Below the pieces are notes generated by a model, which saw only the letters and a program-made list of their open reading frames with translations, had not been told where the DNA came from and searched no databases. Shown piece after piece: positions 1-7,773 of a stretch of 64,000 bases of DNA. Position 1 is the first letter of the stretch. The number at the start of each line of letters is the position of its first letter. The stretch spans positions 1 to 64,000 of the forward strand of contig CAYHHI010000016.1 of the NCBI GenBank assembly GCA_964356335.1. The letters are read 5' to 3'. A program made the position numbers and the translations under genes. The stretch comes from CAYHHI01 sp964356335. GTDB taxonomy: Bacteria; Arandabacterota; Arandabacteria; Arandabacterales; Arandabacteraceae.

Positions 1-168
1 CGGTTGGGGTATCCGCTCGAGCATTTTACGGTGGGGGTCTGTAACCTCTTGGCTACCACGCAACTGAAGCCCCTTCGAGCAAATGTGGAGAGTGTTATCT
101 GGTTTCCAGATTCGTCCGCTGGGCTTCGGCTTAAACCCGCCCGCTGAGCCTGGCAACTTCTCTTCCAC
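1..168 (-). CDS. possible partial reading frame running off the left edge
   Basis: On the minus strand a frame stays open from a GTG at 168 (or a TTG at 156) to the left edge of the window, about 52-56 codons. It begins just downstream of the HMA-like gene. The translation starts Pro/Gly-rich and then becomes ordinary (for example GRIWKPDNTLHIC). I recognise no domain. It could be the third gene of the metal/redox cluster or non-coding sequence that happens to be open; the start is uncertain because only weak GGAAG motifs precede either codon. Confidence 0.25.
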   Translation of the reverse strand, partial: MEEKLPGSAGGFKPKPSGRIWKPDNTLHICSKGLQLRGSQEVTDPHRKMLERIPQP

Positions 169-199
169 TTCCGCCGGTGGAGATGAGGCTTGCCCTGGG

Positions 200-574
200 C
201 TATTTCACATCCACAGCAAACACTTTGAAGAAGGCCGTGGGGCCATTGCGGGTCATGACAGGTTGCTCGATGGCGGCAGTGATCTGGGCGGGGGTAACTT
301 TCTGGGGATCATATTGAAGGACTATTCTGTGCCTGCCTCCGTAGGCGACAAGGCTTACGAGGCCTGGCACCATCTCAATGTGCTCGCGAAGGAAATTGGC
401 CGTGCCGTAGCATTTCACTCCGTCCACCGTGAACTTGGCCGTCGCGGCCTCTCCCGTGAACTCCTTATCGTAGATGTAGGTAAGCGTGGGGAGACTGATC
501 TTAGAGGCACCCAGCATCCCCGATATGGACAGGACTACAATGACTGCGGGGATGATCCAGGCCTTCCTAGTCAC
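200..574 (-). CDS. membrane-anchored HMA-fold (heavy-metal-associated-like) protein
   Basis: A 124-residue protein with an N-terminal hydrophobic segment (about residues 7-24) that acts as a signal anchor. The rest resembles the small HMA ferredoxin-like fold: a beta strand ending in VDGVKCYGT, a helix, VPGLVSL, a strand ending QYDP and a final helix PAQITAAIEQP. Classic HMA metal sites have C-X-X-C in the first loop. Here only one Cys (KCYG) is present, so metal binding would be atypical or lost. The gene follows the polyferredoxin gene by about 70 bp on the same strand, so both are probably transcribed together and act at the membrane. The fold call is by motif spacing only. Confidence 0.55.
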   Translation of the reverse strand: MTRKAWIIPAVIVVLSISGMLGASKISLPTLTYIYDKEFTGEAATAKFTVDGVKCYGTANFLREHIEMVPGLVSLVAYGGRHRIVLQYDPQKVTPAQITAAIEQPVMTRNGPTAFFKVFAVDVK

Positions 575-644
575 ACCTACCTCCGTTATCGAACGATCCT
601 GCCCAATCGATTATCACAGATGCGCGTGAGGCCTGGCATAGCCA

Positions 645-1421
645 TCACGCCCCCACATCAAGGGCGCCCAGGCCGCACTTCGATACGCACTCGAGGCAGT
701 TGGTGCAATCCCCTCGGGTTATCTTCTGAAGCTTCGACACGGGTATCCTGTGCGGGCAGACCCGGTCACAGGCCCCGCACTCGTTGCACTTGTCCCCATC
801 CCGCTTCACCTTGAGGAGCCCGATCTTGGAGAGCGGATCTATCGCTGCTCCAAGCGGGCAAAGGTATCGGCACCACGACATCTCGAACAGGAAAGTTCCC
901 GCGAGCACACCTGCCAGGACCGCGATGCTCACAACCGGGACTAAGCCGTGGCCCCTCGTCCCCGTAAACAGGATGTAGAACGGATCATAGCCTCTGAATA
1001 CCAGCTCCGATGCCCTGTATGACAGGATAACAATCACCGCCAGCACCACGTACTTGAGCTTGCCGAGCCACACATCAGCAGCATCAGGAATTCTCAGGGC
1101 CTGCTTCCTGATTCCCTTGCCGCGAACCCACGACAGGCCCTCCGAGACCGCCCCGATCGGACAGACCCAGCTGCAGAAGCTCTTCTTGGTGAGGATGACG
1201 CCGGCAAAAAGAGCCAGGGCGAGGCTCAGGTTCATCTCGCTCAGGGCGCAGATAAACTGCTGCTTTCGGAAAAGGCCATAGATGGAGACCACTCCACCCA
1301 TCGGGCAGTAGTACTCAACAGTCCTCGTCGGCACACCAACAAGGAGTTTGACCATGAGGTACGAGACCGAACCGAGGAAGAAAAGCTGGAAAACCCTCCT
1401 GGTGATCTTGATCTTAGTCAT
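645..1421 (-). CDS. membrane-bound 4Fe-4S polyferredoxin, NapH/CcoG-like
   Basis: A 258-residue integral membrane protein with about four hydrophobic segments (near residues 13-33, 66-80, 122-140 and 160-178). Two Cys-x3-Cys-Pro motifs sit at membrane edges (CSWVCP, CRYLCP). The C-terminus carries two ferredoxin-type cluster sites: C-N-E-C-G-A-C-D-R-V-C-P, and C-T-N-C-L-E-C ending K-C. This architecture is that of NapH/MauN/CcoG-type electron-transfer proteins, which pass electrons between the quinone pool and periplasmic partners. No nap, cco or nos genes are nearby, so the partner is unknown; the adjacent HMA-like protein suggests a metal-handling or redox role. The start near 1421 gives a usual N-terminus. 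Confidence 0.8.
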   Translation of the reverse strand: MTKIKITRRVFQLFFLGSVSYLMVKLLVGVPTRTVEYYCPMGGVVSIYGLFRKQQFICALSEMNLSLALALFAGVILTKKSFCSWVCPIGAVSEGLSWVRGKGIRKQALRIPDAADVWLGKLKYVVLAVIVILSYRASELVFRGYDPFYILFTGTRGHGLVPVVSIAVLAGVLAGTFLFEMSWCRYLCPLGAAIDPLSKIGLLKVKRDGDKCNECGACDRVCPHRIPVSKLQKITRGDCTNCLECVSKCGLGALDVGA

Positions 1422-1479
1422 ATTGGTAATATATCAACCGAGGCCCGTTCAGAAAAGGCCCCATCACCTGCTCACCCCT

Positions 1480-1565
1480 GACCCGGCCAGACCGGGCGCC
1501 GGTGCGGCGGATTGCCCGGAGCGAATATCAGTTACTAAGCGAAGGGCTTCCGCCCGCGAGGCGCC
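1480..1565. repeat. 86-bp dispersed structured repeat, copy 1
   Basis: This segment matches 7585-7671 at roughly nine positions in ten. Read on the minus strand it folds as nested stems: GGCGCC pairs with a second GGCGCC, GGCGGA with TCCGCC, and GCCC with GGGC. The apical loop is about 26 nt and its core AGTAACTGATATTCGCTCC is nearly unchanged between copies. It begins 20 bp downstream of the trpB2 stop and precedes the polyferredoxin gene. Confidence 0.75.
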
Positions 1566-1584
1566 AGGGCCACGTCGGGCGCTC

Positions 1585-2910
1585 TTACCCTCCCTTTACG
1601 ACCTTCTCCCTGAGCGGCGTCCGCTCGGTCAGGTGGAGCACCTCATCATATCCGACCATGTCCATGAAGCCGTGGCCGCTTATGTTGAAGGCGATCACTT
1701 TCTTCTCGCCGGTTTCCTTGCATCGCTTGGCCTCATCTATCGCGGCGGCGATGCTATAGGCCGACTCGGGTGCAGGCAAGAAGCCTTCGGTGCGAACGAA
1801 CATCTCGGCTGCCTCGAACACGTACTTCTCATCCTGTGGATAAGCAACCGTGTCTATGTACCCGAGATGCCTCAAGAGGCTTATGATGGGCGAGCAGCCG
1901 TGATAGCGCAGGCCGTCGCCCTTGATCGGCGGGAAGTCCGCCTGGTGGCCGAGAGTGTACATCTTAAGCTGGGGCGTCAGTTCCCCATGGTCGGCAAAGT
2001 CGTACTTGTACTCGCCCTGGAGGTTTGGCGAAGCCTGGCTCTGGGCAGCGATGAATCTTATCTTCTTGCCCTTGGTCAGGACATCGCCCATAAAGGGCAT
2101 TGCGAAGCCGCCGAAGTTGCTGCCGCCGCCCAGGCATGAGATCACGACGTCGGGGTAGTCGCCGACCTTCTCAAACTGCTTCTGGGTCTCAAGCCCAATC
2201 ACAGACTGATGCATTATCACATGATTCAGTACCGAGCCGAGGGAGTAGACTGCCTTGGGATCGCGCTCAGCGTCCTCGAGGCCTTCGGAGATGGCGATAC
2301 TGAGCGACCCGGGATGATTAGGATCCTTGTCATAAAGCGACTTTCCAATCTTGGTATGAGGACTCGGCGAGGCATAGACCTGGGAGCCGTAGAGGTTCAT
2401 GAAGTTGCGGCGCGATTCCTTCCACTGGTAGACTGCGCGCACCCAGTAAACCGTGCACTTGAGGCCGACCAGGGCCGCCGCATAGGAGAGCGCAGATCCC
2501 CACTGGCCGGCGCCGGTCTCGGTAGTGAGTCTCTCAAACCCTTCCTGCTTGGCATAATAGACCTGGGCAAGCGCCGTGTTGACCTTGTGGCTTCCCGTCG
2601 GGCTATAGAACTCGCCCTTGTAGTACATCCTGGCCGGTGTGCCCAGCGCCTTCTCGAGGCCTCGCGCCCTGAAGAGAGGCCGCGGCCGGCCCGCCCGCTC
2701 AAATAGTTCGAGGACGCCATCGGGTATATCGATCCACCGCTCAGTCGAGAACTCCTGCTCAAGGCACTTGTGGATCATCATCTTGGGAAGTTGCTGGATC
2801 TGCTTGTCGCCGAGGGGCAGTGGCAGGGGCTCGGGTAGATCGGGAATGATATTATACCACTTGCGGGGCAAATCATTGGGTGAGAGTGCTATCTGGTAAA
2901 CATCAGGCAT
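1585..2910 (-). CDS. trpB: tryptophan synthase beta chain, TrpB2 type
   Basis: A 441-residue PLP enzyme of the TrpB2 subfamily, which is longer at the N-terminus than TrpB1. It joins indole (or an alternative substrate) and serine to make tryptophan. The Schiff-base lysine lies in SPTGSHKVN (Lys109); a glycine-rich phosphate-binding loop reads GGGSNFGG. The opening motif around LPLGDKQ and the WVRAVYQWKESRR block are characteristic of TrpB2. No trpA or other trp gene is in the window, as often seen for TrpB2, so it may salvage indole or act as a stand-alone serine deaminase. A GAGGAGG Shine-Dalgarno site precedes the ATG by about 5 nt, and a good promoter lies at 2949-2977. Confidence 0.93.
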   Translation of the reverse strand: MPDVYQIALSPNDLPRKWYNIIPDLPEPLPLPLGDKQIQQLPKMMIHKCLEQEFSTERWIDIPDGVLELFERAGRPRPLFRARGLEKALGTPARMYYKGEFYSPTGSHKVNTALAQVYYAKQEGFERLTTETGAGQWGSALSYAAALVGLKCTVYWVRAVYQWKESRRNFMNLYGSQVYASPSPHTKIGKSLYDKDPNHPGSLSIAISEGLEDAERDPKAVYSLGSVLNHVIMHQSVIGLETQKQFEKVGDYPDVVISCLGGGSNFGGFAMPFMGDVLTKGKKIRFIAAQSQASPNLQGEYKYDFADHGELTPQLKMYTLGHQADFPPIKGDGLRYHGCSPIISLLRHLGYIDTVAYPQDEKYVFEAAEMFVRTEGFLPAPESAYSIAAAIDEAKRCKETGEKKVIAFNISGHGFMDMVGYDEVLHLTERTPLREKVVKGG

Positions 2911-2948
2911 ACCAACCTCCTCTATATCATTACCAACTGCTCAGGCGC

Positions 2949-2977
2949 ATCCTATCACCGGGGGCGGACCATGTCAA
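2949..2977 (-). promoter_or_regulatory. sigma-70-type promoter for trpB2
   Basis: On the minus strand, TTGACA (2977-2972), a 17-bp spacer and TAGGAT (2954-2949) lie about 40 bp upstream of the trpB2 start. The -35 box is perfect and the -10 matches four of six positions. Confidence 0.7.
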
Positions 2978-3204
2978 GCTCGGCAGCCAAATTCAATTCC
3001 GCACACTTATTAGTCGCCCTATCAGCGCCCAGGGGTAGCGATCCAGGCAAGAGATGCACATGGGAACCAGGCAAGGGGGACCCGATCCGCAGGTCGGGGG
3101 CTTGACTTCCTGAGTGCAATCCGGCGTTCCTCAATCTTGAATCTTTGTCAGATCTGGTGAAGTTTCGCCTCCCTCCACATTTTTCCGTTTTTTCGATTTT
3201 TAGC

Positions 3205-3232
3205 TTGCGCTATTATGCCGAATTGTTAGTAT
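3205..3232 (+). promoter_or_regulatory. candidate promoter for a small RNA
   Basis: TTGCGC, a 16-bp spacer and TAGTAT stand at the downstream side of an A/T-rich stretch and point rightwards into a segment with a strong inverted repeat and no reading frame. The 508-bp gap between trpB2 and the -10 box at 3409 otherwise holds only the trpB2 promoter. Confidence 0.3.
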
Positions 3233-3237
3233 AGATG

Positions 3238-3336
3238 TGGAGCGGGTCCTGAGGAGCGTGACGGGCGAGGAACTCGCAGCTCTGCTTCCACACCTTAATG
3301 CCCTACTTCCTTAAGGACTCGCTCTTAACTTTTTTG
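3238..3336 (+). ncRNA. candidate structured small RNA
   Basis: A stem TGTGGA (3236-3241) pairs with TCCACA (3287-3292) and extends inward as GCGGG against TCTGC with wobbles, enclosing a further GC-rich hairpin region. It is followed by TTAAG/CTTAA (3311-3328) and a T run at 3330-3335 that could end transcription. A possible promoter lies at 3205-3232. I cannot assign it to a known RNA family; it could instead be an untranslated leader of the lipoprotein gene. Confidence 0.25.
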
Positions 3337-3408
3337 TGCCTGGCTTTGGCCGCCCAGATTGAACCTGCCGATGTCGAACTAGATAGAAGACCCATAGATG
3401 TAAGAACG

Positions 3409-3417
3409 TGGTATAAT
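3409..3417 (+). promoter_or_regulatory. extended -10 promoter of the lipoprotein gene
   Basis: TGGTATAAT is a perfect extended -10 element, with TG at 3409-3410 and TATAAT at 3412-3417. There is no clear -35 box, which is normal for this promoter type. It lies about 70 bp before the ATG at 3486 and rules out the longer frame that opens inside it. Confidence 0.65.
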
Positions 3418-3485
3418 TGATATATACATATAGGCACAAACACCGAGGCCCCAGCCAGGATAGGGTCGAAAGGGAGGGGAGGAGA

Positions 3486-4538
3486 ATGAAGCGCTTAATG
3501 ATGGCAGGTTTGACAATGGCGCTCGCAGCAGTGCTTGTTGCCGGCTGCGGGAAGTCTGTCACCCAGGGGAATGAAGACGGCGAGAAGGATCTCCTTGCAG
3601 AATATGGCGGTTACACCACGGATAATGAGGCCCCGGGGTTCGGCGATGCCGACCTCATAGCAGGCCACCCGGAAGATGCGCCCTATCATGATGACATGGC
3701 AGACAGCTCAGAGGTATCGAACGCCGAGAAAAACAGGGGAGCAAAGAAGTACATGCTGCGGATGGTATGGGGCAACCTCGACAACCCTGATACAAGCGAG
3801 ACTGCAGGCAGCTGCCCAACCACCGACTGGTCAGGTTCGATAGAAGCGGATGGTGGCATCCTCATCATTCGGCGCCTGATAAGATTCGAGCCGGGTGATT
3901 CCATCGTGAGGCCCCGCCACGGTGCAAGAGAGGTCGAGTGGATATCTCATCCAGGCAATCACGTTGACGGCATACTCTTCCAGATAATCGATGTTCCCGA
4001 TCCGCGGCATAAGGAAGTGAAGAACACTGTCACAATCACAACCCCGCTATACACCGCTGAGATTCCTTTTGACAGTCTCGCCGAATACAACCAGTTGGTC
4101 ACCTATGATGAGTGCAACAAGATGTCCCTGGTCGGAACTATGCTGGAGCGTGTCCGCTGCCCGATGGGCTTCATGGAAGGTACCTGGGCGAGCGAGACGG
4201 ACACTTCCGGCAACTTCGAGGGAGCATGGATCGGAGATGGCGGGGCTCTGGATGGCTATGTGCAGGGATACTATACCGTGAGAGATAGTGTCGGGGTGCT
4301 CTTCGGGAAGTGGATAACCACGTCCGGCGAGTTTGGCGGTCTCATGAAAGGCACCTGGGGCCCTCTTGTCGATCAAGATGAAGAGGAGGCTCGCGAAGAC
4401 TGCCAGGGTGGCTACTTCGAGGGCAAGTGGGTTGACGACGCTCTCGTAGACGTGGGCAGATTCAAGGGCCACTACTGCTTCCCTGACAGCACTGAAGACG
4501 GAATCTTCCGCGGCAGATGGATGCAGGACTGTAAGTAG
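3486..4538 (+). CDS. lipoprotein with C-terminal Gly-x-Trp/Tyr repeats
   Basis: A 350-residue predicted lipoprotein of unknown function. The signal peptide ends in the lipobox LVAGC, with the acylated Cys near residue 21. An acidic linker follows, then a middle domain with GSCPTTDWSGSI and IRRLIRF segments. The last 120 residues hold about eight copies of a short G-x-[WY] motif (GTW, GAW, GYY, GKW, GTW, GKW, GHY, GRW), each preceded by G-x-[FLV]-x-G, which suggests a repetitive beta structure. The start was chosen because GGGGAGGAG lies directly upstream and the -10 box is at 3412-3417; the longer frame would start inside that promoter. The gene stands alone and converges on the oxidoreductase operon. 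Confidence 0.8.
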   Translation: MKRLMMAGLTMALAAVLVAGCGKSVTQGNEDGEKDLLAEYGGYTTDNEAPGFGDADLIAGHPEDAPYHDDMADSSEVSNAEKNRGAKKYMLRMVWGNLDNPDTSETAGSCPTTDWSGSIEADGGILIIRRLIRFEPGDSIVRPRHGAREVEWISHPGNHVDGILFQIIDVPDPRHKEVKNTVTITTPLYTAEIPFDSLAEYNQLVTYDECNKMSLVGTMLERVRCPMGFMEGTWASETDTSGNFEGAWIGDGGALDGYVQGYYTVRDSVGVLFGKWITTSGEFGGLMKGTWGPLVDQDEEEAREDCQGGYFEGKWVDDALVDVGRFKGHYCFPDSTEDGIFRGRWMQDCK

Positions 4539-4579
4539 GCCATAGGATTAAGTAGGCCTTAGACTCAGCGATCGAACCG

Positions 4580-4608
4580 GCGAAGGTAGATTCTACCTTC
4601 GCTGTTTT
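4580..4608. terminator. convergent intrinsic terminator
   Basis: A perfect 11-bp inverted repeat, GCGAAGGTAGA (4580-4590) and its complement (4592-4602), is followed by TGTTTTCT. It lies between the converging lipoprotein gene and glcF-like gene. The TAG stop of the latter falls inside the stem, so the element may serve both directions. Confidence 0.75.
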
Positions 4609-5969
4609 CTCATCTCGGCGGATTCTTCGAGCGGCGGATACCAGGGAGCCACCAGCTCGACCAGATGAACCACCTTCTGGGGCAGGCCATTCCTGCCAAG
4701 TATATCTGCGAGCTGGATCATGCAGCTCGGGCAGGAGGTGGCAACGACATCCGCTCCCGAGGCCGCTATGAAACTCGCCTTTCTTCTGCCAATTGCTTTC
4801 GATAGGTCGTAGTGCGTCAGACTGAAAGTGCCGGCCCCACCGCAGCACCGGTCCGCCTCCTCCATCTCAACAAAATCAACATGCGGGATCGCTTCGAGCA
4901 CTCGGCGAGGCGCATCCTTGATGCCCTGGCCGCGATTGAGATGACATGGATAGTGATAGGTGACCTTGACCGGATCCAGGTGGTCTTGATCAAACTTGAG
5001 TTTCGAGTACTTCACCAGAAATTCACTGAGGTCATAGACCCGCGCACCAAGGTCGCTCGCTCCCAGCCCCAGTATTTTCTCGTAATCCTGCTTGAGTGCA
5101 ACCCCGCAAGAGGCACATGCCGTCACGATGGCATCCACTTTGTGTTTCTGAAAAGCCCTCAGGTTTCGTTGCGCAAGCTCGAGCCCCGTCTGCCTGTCGC
5201 CCGAAGTATATACCGGCATCCCGCAGCAACCCTGATCGTGCGGAAGCACAACTTCGATTCCCTCGCCCACAAGGGTCCGCAGAACGTCTCTTCCCACACC
5301 TGTGTATATGAGATTCGTGGCGCATCCGATGAAGAACCCAACGCGCATCCTTGGCTTTACTTTGGGGCTTATGATTTCACCAAACTGGTCCATGAGGGTC
5401 CTCCCTGCAAAGATGGGCAGAATCCTATCTTTGTCTATCTTGACCAGAGGGAGAAGTATCCTGTAAGGACTCGATGGCGGAAGGCCGCGGAGGATCTTGC
5501 GTTCGATGAAGGCCAGGGTCTTACTGACGGGCGGCAGGAGCCGCCCCCGCCTCAGGAGATTTCTGAAGATCAACTTCTTCAAAAACGGAAAGCGCCCCTT
5601 CTTGAAGATCTCGGCTCTCGCCGCAAGCACCACCTCATCCACTTTGATCCCACTCGGGCAGGCTTCCATACATGACTTGCAGTTCAAGCACTTTGAGAGC
5701 GCATCACAGAAGACGGGGCTCAAGGAGAGCGTGTTCTCACGGAGGGCCTCAATCATGGCGATCCTGCCGCGCGCCGAGCCCGATTCATCCAGAACCTCTG
5801 CGAAGACGGGGCAGGCCGACCGGCACAGCCCGCACTTGAGGCACCTCTCGATTTCGGGCAACATCTTCTCGATCGCTTCGTACTTCGATTTGCCCTCGTC
5901 GTCACCGAAAAGGTCGAGTTGCCCCGCGGTGCTTACCTTTTCCACCTTGCGCCTCGCCTCACTTTTCAT
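4593..5969 (-). CDS. GlcF-like Fe-S/CCG-domain oxidoreductase subunit
   Basis: A 458-residue protein with two 4Fe-4S motifs near the N-terminus (C-L-K-C-G-L-C-R-S-A-C-P and C-L-N-C-K-S-C-M-E-A-C-P). Two CCG domains follow, containing GCCGMPVYTSGD and DRCCGGAGTFSL, plus a CPSC motif near the C-terminus. This is the layout of the iron-sulfur subunit of glycolate oxidase and of related D-lactate/2-hydroxyacid dehydrogenases. It would take electrons from the FAD subunit encoded immediately upstream, whose last codons overlap this start by 11 bp (ATGAAAAGTGA). The exact substrate cannot be read from the sequence. Confidence 0.85.
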   Translation of the reverse strand: MKSEARRKVEKVSTAGQLDLFGDDEGKSKYEAIEKMLPEIERCLKCGLCRSACPVFAEVLDESGSARGRIAMIEALRENTLSLSPVFCDALSKCLNCKSCMEACPSGIKVDEVVLAARAEIFKKGRFPFLKKLIFRNLLRRGRLLPPVSKTLAFIERKILRGLPPSSPYRILLPLVKIDKDRILPIFAGRTLMDQFGEIISPKVKPRMRVGFFIGCATNLIYTGVGRDVLRTLVGEGIEVVLPHDQGCCGMPVYTSGDRQTGLELAQRNLRAFQKHKVDAIVTACASCGVALKQDYEKILGLGASDLGARVYDLSEFLVKYSKLKFDQDHLDPVKVTYHYPCHLNRGQGIKDAPRRVLEAIPHVDFVEMEEADRCCGGAGTFSLTHYDLSKAIGRRKASFIAASGADVVATSCPSCMIQLADILGRNGLPQKVVHLVELVAPWYPPLEESAEMRKQRR

Positions 5970-7491
5970 AAGGCATCTTTCCCGGATTCATTATTGCTTT
6001 GGGATCGACCAGGGCCTTGAGCCTTCTCATCACATCCCGGCCAGCTTCGGACCCGTCAAGCATCGGAGGCGGCAGATTCCCAAGCCCAATGCCCCCTCCA
6101 CCCGAAGCAGTCCCACCGAGATCCACACATTCCCCGGTCAGTTCCGAGATCGCGCCTCCGACCTTTTCCATCGCCTCCCGGGCGAGGCCATCCGCAAGGA
6201 ATGCGGCATGGAGTCTACCCTGGCCGGCATGGCCGAAAGCTGCAATCCTTACATCAAGCCGGTGCGAGACCTTGGAAATCGCCTCAAGCATAGCTCCGAG
6301 CTGGGTGCGAGGGACGTTGAAGTCTTCGATTACCACTGTCGGGGAGAGCTTCGCAAGCTCAACGAGCACAGCCCTCCTTGCGTTCCATAGGGTGCGAGAC
6401 TCGGGATATCTCGCCTCAAGCATGACGCTCGCCGCAAAGATTGCTCTCATCATGTCCCTGACCTTGGATGCATCCTCGTCACACAGCGATCTTGTGCCGT
6501 CGAATTCCACGAGGAGGCATGCGTCGGTGTCAGGCTCCGTACCCGGATAGGGCCTGCCGAGACGCTTCTCAACTGCTCTCACGCTTCTGCTGTCCATGAT
6601 CTCCAGGGCCGAGGGAGAGAAGCCTCCGGCCATTATCTCTGTAGCGGCCGCAGCGGCCCGTACGCTGTCTGGAAACTTGAAACATAGGGTCCGCCGTTCC
6701 TCAGGAAGCGGCAAGACTTTGAGGATCACCGATGTCACGATACCCAGAGTCCCCTCGGAGCCTACCATGAGCCTCGTAACATCGTAGCCTGCGACGCTCT
6801 TGACGGTCCGCGCACCCACGTTCAGGATCTTTGCCTCGGGCGTTACGATCTCGAGGCCAAGCACGTAGTTCCTCGTCGTACCGTACTTGAGGTCCCTCAA
6901 GCCACGAGCGCCCTCAGCCACATTACCCCCGATCGTGGATGAGGCCTCGCTCGCGGGGTCAATCGGATAGAAGAGGCCCGCCCCCTCCATTTCGTTACGG
7001 AGCCACTCTGTGACCACACCGGTTCCCGCGATGACGTAGAGATCGTCCTTATGGATCTCGGGCCCTGCATTGAGCCTTTCAGTCGAGACGATGATGCCGC
7101 CGCAAACGGGAACCGCGCCTCCCCACAGGCCGGTCCCGCCGCCGCGCGCCGTCACCGGGAGTCCTTCCTCAAAAGCAACCGCCACAATCCGCCGGACATC
7201 TTCAGGCGTGTGTGGCCTAACCACAGCATAGGCGACCGGGAAAACCTGGCGAGGCGCTTCCATATCCGGCTGTGATACCGAACCCGGCTGTGATACCGAA
7301 CCCGGCCGTGATACCGCGCCAGCACCTGATACTCGCTCTGCGTGCGCGTCCGCCCCCGGGGCGCCTGCCAACCCCGCCGGACCCAACCCCGTGACATCGG
7401 ATGAATAGCGCCGGAGCGATTCGCCGTCAGTGAGAACATTCTCGCTTCCGACTATCTCCTCGAGCTTCTTTACGAGTGTGTCCTTACGCAT
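5959..7491 (-). CDS. GlcD-like FAD-linked 2-hydroxyacid oxidase subunit
   Basis: A flavoprotein of about 510 residues in the GlcD/D-lactate dehydrogenase family. The FAD-binding (PCMH) half includes ARGGGTGLWGGAVP, DPASEASSTIGGNVAEGARG and the VKSVAGYDVTRLMVGSEGTLG block. The C-terminal substrate half ends in the family motif DPKAIMNPGKM. It forms a two-subunit enzyme with the GlcF-like protein. The N-terminal region has an insertion of about 40 residues between RRYSSDVTG and FPVAYAVV, rich in Gly/Ala/Ser/Pro and containing three tandem six-residue repeats (see 7267-7320). I favour the ATG at 7491 over a second ATG at 7503 because it gives the usual N-terminus MRKDTLVKKL. Confidence 0.88.
   Translation of the reverse strand: MRKDTLVKKLEEIVGSENVLTDGESLRRYSSDVTGLGPAGLAGAPGADAHAERVSGAGAVSRPGSVSQPGSVSQPDMEAPRQVFPVAYAVVRPHTPEDVRRIVAVAFEEGLPVTARGGGTGLWGGAVPVCGGIIVSTERLNAGPEIHKDDLYVIAGTGVVTEWLRNEMEGAGLFYPIDPASEASSTIGGNVAEGARGLRDLKYGTTRNYVLGLEIVTPEAKILNVGARTVKSVAGYDVTRLMVGSEGTLGIVTSVILKVLPLPEERRTLCFKFPDSVRAAAAATEIMAGGFSPSALEIMDSRSVRAVEKRLGRPYPGTEPDTDACLLVEFDGTRSLCDEDASKVRDMMRAIFAASVMLEARYPESRTLWNARRAVLVELAKLSPTVVIEDFNVPRTQLGAMLEAISKVSHRLDVRIAAFGHAGQGRLHAAFLADGLAREAMEKVGGAISELTGECVDLGGTASGGGGIGLGNLPPPMLDGSEAGRDVMRRLKALVDPKAIMNPGKMPYEK
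7267..7320. repeat. three tandem 18-bp repeats inside the glcD-like gene
   Basis: Units begin at 7267, 7285 and 7303. The first two are identical (CGGCTGTGATACCGAACC) and the third differs at three positions. They encode in-frame hexapeptides of the form G-[SA]-V-S-[QR]-P within the low-complexity insertion, so copy-number change would not shift the frame. Confidence 0.85.
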
Positions 7492-7584
7492 ACCTGTGCA
7501 CACCCATGCCCCGCAACCCCCTGTCTTGCAGCGACCGACCCGAAACTCTGCGACGGCACGGCACGTCCCTCATCTCGACTGTCC

Positions 7585-7671
7585 GACCCCGGCCGGACCA
7601 GGCGCCGATGCGGCGGATTGCCCGGAGCGAATATCAGTTACTGAGTGAAGGGCTTCCGTCCGCGAGGCGCC
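7585..7671. repeat. 86-bp dispersed structured repeat, copy 2
   Basis: Second copy of the element at 1480-1565, located between the superoperon terminator and the glcD-like gene. The outer GGCGCC/GGCGCC and inner GCCC/GGGC pairings are kept, while the middle stem has one mismatch. Like copy 1, it sits downstream of one minus-strand gene and upstream of the next. Confidence 0.75.
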
Positions 7672-7713
7672 GTTCCGCAGCAAGCACCACCGGCGGCCTG
7701 CCACCTCAATCGC

Positions 7714-7752
7714 CAAAATAAAAACGCAGCCCAGAGAATCTTCCGGGCTGCG
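7714..7752 (-). terminator. intrinsic terminator of the ribosomal superoperon
   Basis: On the minus strand CGCAGCCC (7752-7745) pairs with GGGCTGCG (7732-7725) across a 12-nt loop. TTTTTATTTT follows at once. It lies 22 bp past the rplQ stop. Confidence 0.85.
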
Positions 7753-7773
7753 AATGAACAATCTACCTTCTCC

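Noticed and set aside
1..199. Riboswitch in the first 200 bp
   Set aside because: I compared it mentally with cobalamin and molybdenum-cofactor consensus sequences and found no matching core; an open reading frame is the simpler reading.
83..814. Long plus-strand frame opposite the HMA and polyferredoxin genes
   Set aside because: It is antisense to two well-supported minus-strand genes, has no domain, and its composition mirrors the opposite-strand codons.
1348..2139. Long plus-strand frame across the 86-bp repeat and trpB2
   Set aside because: It is a shadow of trpB2; the repeat only makes it look shared with the frame at 7476-7721.
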